A stretch of 18,382 bases of DNA from JAZLIL01 sp045617405. Lineage in GTDB: Bacteria > Bacillota > Clostridia > Lachnospirales > Lachnospiraceae. The first letter of the stretch is position 1; every line of letters begins with the position of its first letter. The DNA lies in contig JAZLIL010000176.1 in the NCBI GenBank assembly GCA_045617405.1, positions 1 to 18,382 on the forward strand, written 5' to 3'. The notes beneath the pieces are model-generated. The model was not told the origin of the DNA and searched no databases. It worked only from the letters and a program-made list of their open reading frames with translations. This document shows, one piece after another, positions 7,764-13,879 of the stretch. The position numbers and the translations under genes were made by a program.

Positions 7764-7795
7764 GACCGGGAGGCATGTCCTCCCGGTCAGTCTTT
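7764..7795 (+). terminator. Terminator hairpin after the ABC permease gene
   Basis: A perfect 10-bp GC-rich stem, GACCGGGAGG (7764-7773) with CCTCCCGGTC (7779-7788), has a CATGT loop and is followed by the short, imperfect T-tract AGTCTTT. It begins 4 bases after the permease stop. The alaS -35 box starts 3 bases later, so the two units are tightly packed. Confidence 0.78.
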
Positions 7796-7797
7796 GA

Positions 7798-7826
7798 TTG
7801 ACAAAAAATGAACATGCATATATAAT
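7798..7826 (+). promoter_or_regulatory. Consensus sigma-A promoter of alaS
   Basis: TTGACA (7798-7803), 17 bases, TATAAT (7821-7826): both hexamers are perfect. The predicted start is near 7833, giving a leader of about 98 bases. The leader contains no T-box antiterminator motif and no recognisable terminator. Confidence 0.93.
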
Positions 7827-7930
7827 CGTAAAAGGTTGATGCCGGCAGAAAAAGCGGCCTCAGCCATTTAGTGTTGTCATTTTTGAGTTGGCAAAATTAA
7901 TAATTATAAATGCGAGGAATGGAGAAAGTT

Positions 7931-10624
7931 ATGAAACAGTACAGTGTTAATGAACTTAGAAGAATGTACCTTGAGTTCTTTGAGAGCAAGGATCATCTTA
8001 AAATGAACAGCTTTTCGCTTGTTCCGAGAAACGACAAGAGCCTTCTGCTCATCAATGCGGGCATGGCGCCTCTTAAGCCCTATTTCACAGGCCAGGAGAT
8101 TCCTCCGAGAAAGCGTGTCACAACGTGCCAGAAGTGCGTTCGTACAGGTGACATTGAAAACATCGGAAAGACAGCCCGTCATCTTACTTTCTTCGAGATG
8201 CTCGGCAACTTCTCCTTCGGCGATTATTTCAAGCATGAGGCTATTGCATGGAGCTGGGAGTTCTTAACAAAGACAATCGGCCTTGACCCTGAAAGACTCT
8301 ATCCTTCAATCTATCTCGATGATGATGAAGCATTTGATATCTGGAACAAGGAGGTTGGTGTTCCCAAAGACAGAATTTTCCGCTTCGGAAAGGAAGACAA
8401 CTTCTGGGAGCATGGCGCAGGTCCCTGCGGTCCCTGCTCTGAAATCTATTACGACAGAGGCGAAAAGTACGGCTGCGGTAAGCCCGGATGTACGGTGGGC
8501 TGTGACTGTGATCGCTATATGGAAGTTTGGAACAACGTATTTACACAGTTCAACGGAGACGGCAAGGGTGGCTACACCGAACTTGAGAACAAGAATATCG
8601 ACACAGGAATGGGTCTTGAGAGACTTGCTGTAGTCTGCCAGGATGTTGATACAGTATTTGATATTGACACAATGAAGGCACTTCGTGATAAGGTCTGCAA
8701 AATCGCAGGCGTTGAGTACGAGACAGATTCGAGGAAGGATGTTTCAATCCGTCTTATCACAGATCACATCAGAAGCGTTACCTTTATGACTTCCGACGGA
8801 ATCACTCCGTCAAACGAAGGACGAGGCTATGTTCTTAGAAGACTTCTTCGCCGCGCTGCACGTCATGGAAGACTTCTTGGCATTAAGGGTCAGTTCTTAA
8901 GCAATCTTTGTGAGACAGTTATCAATGATGCAAAGGACGGCTATCCTGAGCTTGAGGAGAAGAAGGACTACATCTTCAGCATCATCAACAATGAGGAAGA
9001 GAAGTTCAATAAGACCATCGACCAGGGACTTTCAATTCTCGCCTCTATGGAAGACGAGATGGTTGCATCCGGAAGTAAGGTGTTTGACGGAAACAATGCA
9101 TTCAAGCTTTATGACACCTACGGCTTCCCTATCGACCTTACAGAGGAGATTCTCCTTGAAAAGGGCTTCACAATCGATATGGACGGCTATAAGAACGCAA
9201 TGGAGGCTCAGAAGCAGCAGGCAAGGTCAAAGCGCAAGAAGACAAATTACATGGGCGCTGACGCAACCGTATACGATGAGATCGATGCCGGAATAACTTC
9301 TGAGTTTACAGGATATGAAAGGTGTGAGGAGGAAGGAAAGATTCTTGTCCTCACGCATGAGTTTGATGAAAAGGCAGAGAGCGGCGACACCGTTACAAAG
9401 GGAGAGCTTGCCGGTTCTCTTTCAGAGGGACAGCGCGGTGCCATTATCGTCGATAAGACATGCTTCTACGCTACAATGGGCGGACAGCAGGCAGATACGG
9501 GACGCATCTTTGTTGAGGCTGAGGGAGTTCTTGAGGCTGAATTCGAAGTTGCGGACACCATTAAGCTCAAGGGCGGAAAGGTTGCTCACCTCGGAATTGT
9601 AACAGCAGGTACATTTACTGTCGGAGATACCGTAACTCTCAGATATGACGAAGAAGTCAGAAGCGCCACATGCAAGAACCATTCAGCAACACATCTTCTT
9701 CAGAAGGCACTTCGTACGGTCCTCGGAAGCCATGTTGAGCAGGCCGGCTCACTTGTTGATGCAAACAGACTGAGATTTGACTTCTCACATTTCTCGGCAA
9801 TGACCGGGGACGAGCTTGATAAGGTTGAAAAAATCGTAAATAAGCAGATTGCGGCAAACCTTACGGTACGTACTGACGTCATGAGCCTTGAAGATGCAAG
9901 AAAGACAGGCGCTATGGCACTTTTCGGCGAGAAGTACGGCGAGAAGGTCAGAGTTGTCAACATGGGAGATTATTCGATAGAGCTTTGCGGCGGTACACAC
10001 GTATCAAACACAGGTGTTATCGGTGCCTTTAAGATTCTCTCCGAGGCAGGTATTGCAGCGGGAACAAGGCGTATCGAAGCCATCACGGGCGATGCGGTTA
10101 TTGAGTATTACAAAAGCGAAGAAAGGGAGCTCCTTGAGGCAGCGGCAAAGGCAAAGTGCGATCCCGCACAGCTCGTAAAGAAGATTGAGACAATGTGGGT
10201 GGAGATTAAGAATCTTAACTCTGAGAACGAAAAGCTCAAGGCTAAGATTGCCAATTCTTCACTCGGTGATGTGATGTCAGATGTTATCGAAGTAAAGGGG
10301 GTAAAGCTCCTTGCCGCAAAGGTTGACGGTGTTGATATGAACGGCCTCAGAAATCTCGGAGATTCCTTAAAGGAGAAGCTCGGCGAAGGCGTAATCCTTC
10401 TTGCAAGTGCATTTGAGGGAAAGGTTAATCTTGTTGCCATGGCAACCGATGGCGCTATTGCAAAGGGCGCTCATGCAGGAAATCTTATCAGGGAAGTTGC
10501 TTCGCTTGTCGGCGGTGGCGGCGGCGGAAGACCTAACATGGCACAGGCAGGCGGCAGGAATCCCGAAGGAATCGACGCATGCGTAAGTAAGGCAGCAAGC
10601 GTGGTAGAGGCTCAGATAAAATAG
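7931..10624 (+). CDS. alaS: Alanine--tRNA ligase
   Basis: 897 residues, full family length. It attaches alanine to tRNA-Ala and hydrolyses mischarged Ser- or Gly-tRNA-Ala. The class II catalytic core is at the N-terminus, with RVTTCQKCVRTGDIENIG, the HLTFFEMLGNFSFGDYF stretch and motif 3 GMGLERLAVVCQ. The editing site is intact: HSATH (584-588) and CGGTH (686-690) supply the zinc-binding His, His, Cys and His. The C-terminal domain has the glycine-rich GGGGGGRPNMAQAGG. The start at 7931 follows GGAGAAAG by a normal spacing; in-frame ATGs at 7910 and 7919 would add up to 7 residues and cannot be fully excluded. It ends in TAG, which shows that TAG works as a stop in this genome. The downstream genes tlyA, nadK and argR may be read from the same promoter. 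Confidence 0.97.
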   Translation: MKQYSVNELRRMYLEFFESKDHLKMNSFSLVPRNDKSLLLINAGMAPLKPYFTGQEIPPRKRVTTCQKCVRTGDIENIGKTARHLTFFEMLGNFSFGDYFKHEAIAWSWEFLTKTIGLDPERLYPSIYLDDDEAFDIWNKEVGVPKDRIFRFGKEDNFWEHGAGPCGPCSEIYYDRGEKYGCGKPGCTVGCDCDRYMEVWNNVFTQFNGDGKGGYTELENKNIDTGMGLERLAVVCQDVDTVFDIDTMKALRDKVCKIAGVEYETDSRKDVSIRLITDHIRSVTFMTSDGITPSNEGRGYVLRRLLRRAARHGRLLGIKGQFLSNLCETVINDAKDGYPELEEKKDYIFSIINNEEEKFNKTIDQGLSILASMEDEMVASGSKVFDGNNAFKLYDTYGFPIDLTEEILLEKGFTIDMDGYKNAMEAQKQQARSKRKKTNYMGADATVYDEIDAGITSEFTGYERCEEEGKILVLTHEFDEKAESGDTVTKGELAGSLSEGQRGAIIVDKTCFYATMGGQQADTGRIFVEAEGVLEAEFEVADTIKLKGGKVAHLGIVTAGTFTVGDTVTLRYDEEVRSATCKNHSATHLLQKALRTVLGSHVEQAGSLVDANRLRFDFSHFSAMTGDELDKVEKIVNKQIAANLTVRTDVMSLEDARKTGAMALFGEKYGEKVRVVNMGDYSIELCGGTHVSNTGVIGAFKILSEAGIAAGTRRIEAITGDAVIEYYKSEERELLEAAAKAKCDPAQLVKKIETMWVEIKNLNSENEKLKAKIANSSLGDVMSDVIEVKGVKLLAAKVDGVDMNGLRNLGDSLKEKLGEGVILLASAFEGKVNLVAMATDGAIAKGAHAGNLIREVASLVGGGGGGRPNMAQAGGRNPEGIDACVSKAASVVEAQIK

Positions 10625-10632
10625 TTTTTTGA

Positions 10633-10662
10633 ATCTGCTGCCGGAAAAAACCGTCGGCAGAT
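10633..10662 (+). other. Hairpin between alaS and tlyA without a T-tract
   Basis: ATCTGCTGCCGG (10633-10644) pairs with CCGTCGGCAGAT (10651-10662) over 12 positions with one mismatch and one G-U, and an all-A loop. No T-run follows, so it is not a standard terminator. The stem ends 3 bases before the tlyA ribosome site AAAGG (10665-10669). It may be an RNA-processing or stability element. Confidence 0.6.
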
Positions 10663-10675
10663 GTAAAGGTATGTA

Positions 10676-11509
10676 ATGAAAAAACGTCTTGATGTACTTG
10701 TTACCGAGAGAAGGCTTGCGGATTCGAGAGAAAAGGCAAAGGCGCTTATTATGGCCGGAAACGTGTTCGTCAACAACGAGCGCGAGGACAAGGCCGGAGC
10801 GATGTTTGCCGATGATGTTATGATTGAACTTCACGGAATGCCAATGAAGTATGTGAGCCGGGGTGGCTTTAAGCTTGAAAAGGCTGTAGATACATGGGGG
10901 CTTAAGCTTTCGGATGCCGTGTGCATGGATGTCGGATCGTCAACCGGCGGTTTCACCGACTGCATGCTGCAAAGCGGGGCAGCCAGGGTTTATGCCGTCG
11001 ATGTCGGAACGAATCAGCTTGCCTGGAAGCTTCGAAGCGACGAGCGTGTCGTTTCGATGGAGAAGACTAACATCCGCTACGTTACACCCGAAATGATAGG
11101 GGAGAGTGTGGACTTTGTGTCAATTGACGTGGCCTTCATATCTCTGACTATGGTACTTGAGCCGGTCAGAAGCGTCATGAAGCCCGGAGCACAGATGGTA
11201 GCGCTCGTAAAACCGCAGTTTGAGGCAGGCAGGGAAAAGGTTGGAAAGAAAGGCGTTGTCAGGGAAAGCGGGACTCACGTTGAAGTAATCGAAAAGGTTT
11301 CCGCGTTTGCGCTTTCAAAGGGCTTTAGAATCCTCGGACTTGACTATTCGCCGATTAAAGGGCCCGAAGGAAACATAGAGTATCTTCTTTACCTTGAAAA
11401 ACCGGTGGTACCGTGCTGCGGCATTGCAAAAGAGCAGGAGGTCACACTTCCTGAGGATTTTTCGAAGTTAATTTTGGAGGTTGTCGCAAATTCGCACGAC
11501 AATCTGTAA
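10676..11509 (+). CDS. tlyA: TlyA-family rRNA 2'-O-methyltransferase
   Basis: 277 residues. An S4 RNA-binding domain (about 1-62, KRLDVLVTERRLADSREKAK) is followed by an FtsJ/RrmJ-like methyltransferase domain. The SAM-binding loop is DVGSSTGGFT (85-94). The expected catalytic K-D-K-E set is present as K66 (GGFKLEK), D151 (SIDVAFIS), K179 (VKPQFE) and E235 (EGNIEYL), matching the spacing I recall for the Mycobacterium tuberculosis enzyme. TlyA enzymes 2'-O-methylate ribosomal RNA and affect sensitivity to capreomycin. The family is often labelled hemolysin, but the residues here point to RNA methylation. The order tlyA-nadK-argR is a common clostridial arrangement. The start follows AAAGG (10665-10669) by 6 bases. 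Confidence 0.93.
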   Translation: MKKRLDVLVTERRLADSREKAKALIMAGNVFVNNEREDKAGAMFADDVMIELHGMPMKYVSRGGFKLEKAVDTWGLKLSDAVCMDVGSSTGGFTDCMLQSGAARVYAVDVGTNQLAWKLRSDERVVSMEKTNIRYVTPEMIGESVDFVSIDVAFISLTMVLEPVRSVMKPGAQMVALVKPQFEAGREKVGKKGVVRESGTHVEVIEKVSAFALSKGFRILGLDYSPIKGPEGNIEYLLYLEKPVVPCCGIAKEQEVTLPEDFSKLILEVVANSHDNL

Positions 11510-11525
11510 TCTGAGGAGACACAAA

Positions 11526-12386
11526 TTGCGCAGATTTGCATTAATCGTTAATTCAAAGAAAGATCTGAACCTTTCGCTTTCCGAGCGGATATGTGAGTAT
11601 CTGAGAAAGAATGGCTGTGACTGTGTGCTCGCACCCGAGCTTGATGAGGGCGCGGATTTACACGAACGCTTTCACGACTACTCCGGAATCACTCACGAAA
11701 CCGAATGTCTGATTGTACTCGGAGGAGACGGAACGATGCTTGCTGCGGCAGGCGGAATAGAGGGGCTTGGCATTCCGATGCTCGGTATCAATCTCGGAAG
11801 CCTTGGATTTCTTGCATCAATCGAGAAGAGCGATGTCTTTGTCGCTCTTGACAGGCTTATTGCCGACGATTATGTGATCGAAGAGCGTATGATGATAAAG
11901 GCTGAAATAAAGGCCGGTGAAAAGACAAGAATCTGCCACTGCCTTAATGATATTGCGATTACAAGAAGCGGATTTTCACGTCTTATCGCTGTTGAGCTGA
12001 AGGTCAACGGAAGGTCTGTTTTTGCATATGAAGGAGACGGTCTTATCGTTTCGACGCCGACCGGTTCGACGGGATATAACCTGTCTGCAGGCGGACCGCT
12101 TGTTTCTCCCAGGGCAAAGCTTATTGCGCTGACTCCGGTCTGTCCGCATTCATTAAGTGCAAGAAGCATGATTATCTCATCAGATGATCGTGCTGAGATT
12201 ACTGTTGTCCGCAGACGAAAGAGTCTTGAGGAGGAAGCGAATGTAACAGTTGACGGCATCGACATTACCGATCTAAAAGTCGGAGACAGCGTAGCAGTCA
12301 CCGCTTCACCGAGAGTGACGCGTTTTGTCAGGTTCGACAGGGAGAGCTTTTACGGGCTTGTTCACAGCAAGCTTGAACCGCGATAG
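11526..12386 (+). CDS. nadK: NAD kinase
   Basis: 286 residues. It phosphorylates NAD+ to NADP+, setting the NADPH supply. The diagnostic GGDGT is at 66-70, GINLGSLGFL at 87-96, the ND pair at 141-142, and the second nucleotide region GDGLIVSTPTGSTGYNLSAG at 170-189. The start is taken as TTG 11526: GAGGAG (11513-11518) lies 7 bases upstream and the position falls after the tlyA stop, whereas the next upstream start (TTG 11481) lacks a ribosome site and overlaps tlyA. A TTG start usually lowers translation, which suits an enzyme needed in small amounts. It ends in TAG, 13 bases before argR. Confidence 0.95.
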   Translation: MRRFALIVNSKKDLNLSLSERICEYLRKNGCDCVLAPELDEGADLHERFHDYSGITHETECLIVLGGDGTMLAAAGGIEGLGIPMLGINLGSLGFLASIEKSDVFVALDRLIADDYVIEERMMIKAEIKAGEKTRICHCLNDIAITRSGFSRLIAVELKVNGRSVFAYEGDGLIVSTPTGSTGYNLSAGGPLVSPRAKLIALTPVCPHSLSARSMIISSDDRAEITVVRRRKSLEEEANVTVDGIDITDLKVGDSVAVTASPRVTRFVRFDRESFYGLVHSKLEPR

Positions 12387-12399
12387 AAGAGGAGACTAA

Positions 12400-12855
12400 A
12401 TGAAGTACGGAAGACAGAACAAGATAATCGAGCTGATAACAAACAACAAGGTCTGTACGCAGGAAGAACTGACCGAGCTTTTAAGAACCGAGGGCTTCGA
12501 TGTTACTCAGGCCACTGTCTCGAGAGACATCCGTGAACTTAAGCTGACAAAGGTTGCGCTCGGAAAGGATCAGCAGCAGTTCTATACGTTTATTGCGGAA
12601 GGTGTCAATCTTGCGGAAAAGTACTGCAGGGTATTAGGTGACGGATTCATTTCGGCAGAGGAGGCCGGAAATCTCATCGTAATCAAGACTGTTGCCGGAA
12701 TGGCAATGGCTGTTGCAGCAGCAATCGATTCACTCAAGCTTGAGGGTGTTCTCGGAAGCATAGCAGGTGACGATACTGTTATGTGTGCAACAAAGACACC
12801 TCAGCAGGCAATCAGTGCGGCAAGTGAGTTAAGACTTCTTGCAAAGAGATCGTGA
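12400..12855 (+). CDS. argR: Arginine repressor ArgR/AhrC
   Basis: 151 residues, the usual size. The N-terminal winged helix-turn-helix carries ATVSRDIRELKLTK (38-51), including the conserved Ser-Arg pair that contacts the ARG box. The C-terminal hexamerisation and arginine-binding domain has TVAGMA (97-102) and GSIAGDDTVM (119-128), with the paired aspartates that bind arginine. It represses arginine synthesis genes when arginine is plentiful; argG in this window is a probable target. An AGAGGAG site lies 5 bases before the ATG, 13 bases after nadK. In many clostridia recN follows argR; here yebC follows from its own promoter. Confidence 0.96.
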   Translation: MKYGRQNKIIELITNNKVCTQEELTELLRTEGFDVTQATVSRDIRELKLTKVALGKDQQQFYTFIAEGVNLAEKYCRVLGDGFISAEEAGNLIVIKTVAGMAMAVAAAIDSLKLEGVLGSIAGDDTVMCATKTPQQAISAASELRLLAKRS

Positions 12856-12867
12856 TAGTACTATAAT
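12839..12867 (+). promoter_or_regulatory. Promoter of yebC, starting within the end of argR
   Basis: TTGCAA (12839-12844), 17 bases, perfect TATAAT (12862-12867). The -35 box lies in the last codons of argR. The predicted start near 12873 gives a leader of about 90 bases with two small hairpins. Confidence 0.72.
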
Positions 12868-12961
12868 TATTATTTGCGAAGCGTGGCGGACTTCTTACCG
12901 GATGTGTTTTTAGTCCGTTTTGCAACAGAAACTGCCCGAGTGGGCATCATCAGGAGGGAAT

Positions 12962-13690
12962 ATGTCCGGACATAATAAATTTTCGAACATTAAGCACAAG
13001 AAGGAAAAGAACGACGCATCAAAGGGAAAAATCTTTACAAAGCTCGGCAGAGAGATTGCTGTAGCAGTTAAGGAAGGCGGATCCGATCCAAACGGAAATT
13101 CAAAGCTCAAGGATATCATTGCAAAGGCGAAGAGCAACAACATGCCTAACGATACCATCGAGAGAAGCATCAAGAAAGCTGCCGGCGAACTCGGAAATGT
13201 TAATTACGAGCATGCGACCTATGAAGGCTACGGCCCGAGCGGTATTGCAATCATCGTTGATACACTTACCGACAACAAGAACAGGACGGCTGCAAATGTA
13301 AAGGCTGCTTTCTCTAAGGGAAACGGAAGCATCGGAACACCCGGCTGTGTAAGTTATATGTTTGACCAGAAGGGTCAGATTATTGTTGACAAGGAAGAGT
13401 ATGAGGGTGATGCCGACGAGCTTATGATGATTGCACTCGATGCAGGTGCGGAGGATTTTTCGGAAGAGGATGACAGCTACGAAATCTTAACCGATCCCGA
13501 TTCCTTCAGTGAGGTCCGTGAAAAGCTTGAGGAGCAGGGAATTCCCATGCTTGAGGCAGATGTTACGATGATACCTCAGACCTGGGTTGAACTTACGGAT
13601 GAGAATGATATCAAGCTTATCACAAGGATTCTCGATCTTCTTGATGATGACGATGATGTTCAGAACGTCTACAACAACTGGGACGAATAA
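12962..13690 (+). CDS. yebC: YebC/TACO1 family translation or transcription factor
   Basis: 242 residues. The N-terminus MSGHNKFSNIKHKKEKNDAS and the later NMPNDTIERSIKKAAGEL, YEGYGPSGIAIIVDTLTDNK and LDLLDDDDDVQNVYNNW stretches are hallmarks of the family. The start at 12962 is set by AGGAGGG (12952-12958); a TTG at 12920 in frame lies far upstream of that site. YebC proteins were first described as transcription regulators; more recent work links them to translation of proline-rich stretches. Which paralogue this is cannot be told here. It has its own promoter and a strong terminator, so it looks monocistronic. The C-terminal half is acidic, as usual. Confidence 0.95.
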   Translation: MSGHNKFSNIKHKKEKNDASKGKIFTKLGREIAVAVKEGGSDPNGNSKLKDIIAKAKSNNMPNDTIERSIKKAAGELGNVNYEHATYEGYGPSGIAIIVDTLTDNKNRTAANVKAAFSKGNGSIGTPGCVSYMFDQKGQIIVDKEEYEGDADELMMIALDAGAEDFSEEDDSYEILTDPDSFSEVREKLEEQGIPMLEADVTMIPQTWVELTDENDIKLITRILDLLDDDDDVQNVYNNWDE

Positions 13691-13703
13691 ATCGGTTACA
13701 TTT

Positions 13704-13733
13704 GGGACTGCCTCGGCGGTCCCGTTTTGTTTT
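13704..13733 (+). terminator. Intrinsic terminator after yebC
   Basis: GGGACTGCC (13704-13712) pairs with GGCGGTCCC (13715-13723) (8 bp, including one G-U, with a CTCG tetraloop) and is followed by GTTTTGTTTT. It separates yebC from the BIG2-protein unit. Confidence 0.9.
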
Positions 13734-13765
13734 CTGACTATTTTAATGTTTCTCCGGCTAAAGAC

Positions 13766-13800
13766 TTGAGTTAATTTGGACGATAGTGTATATATACTAT
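13766..13800 (+). promoter_or_regulatory. Probable promoter of the BIG2-protein/proB unit, with a near-palindrome over the -10
   Basis: TTGAGT (13766-13771), 17 bases, TATATA (13789-13794). ATAGTGTATATATACTAT (13783-13800) is nearly palindromic (arms ATAGT and ACTAT) and spans the -10 box, so it could be an operator. The region is AT-rich and other -10 choices are possible. The leader to the ATG at 13880 is about 80 bases. Confidence 0.55.
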
Positions 13801-13879
13801 AGGTCTAGGTATGCCTATTTTGTAAAAAGAAATATAAACACAACAACATATGGTAGTCTGAAGAACAGGAGACTTGCTT

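Noticed and set aside
7833..7930. T-box riboswitch before alaS
   Set aside because: The leader is only about 98 bases and I find no antiterminator core or terminator in it.
10367..10834. 155-residue reverse-strand ORF across the alaS-tlyA junction
   Set aside because: It overlaps two certain genes and has no recognisable domain.
10676..11509. Hemolysin/toxin function for tlyA
   Set aside because: The S4 domain, SAM-binding loop and complete K-D-K-E residues indicate an rRNA methyltransferase; the hemolysin label is historical.
11870..12301. 143-residue reverse-strand ORF inside nadK
   Set aside because: It is low-complexity, Ser- and Thr-rich, and fully contained in nadK; a shadow.
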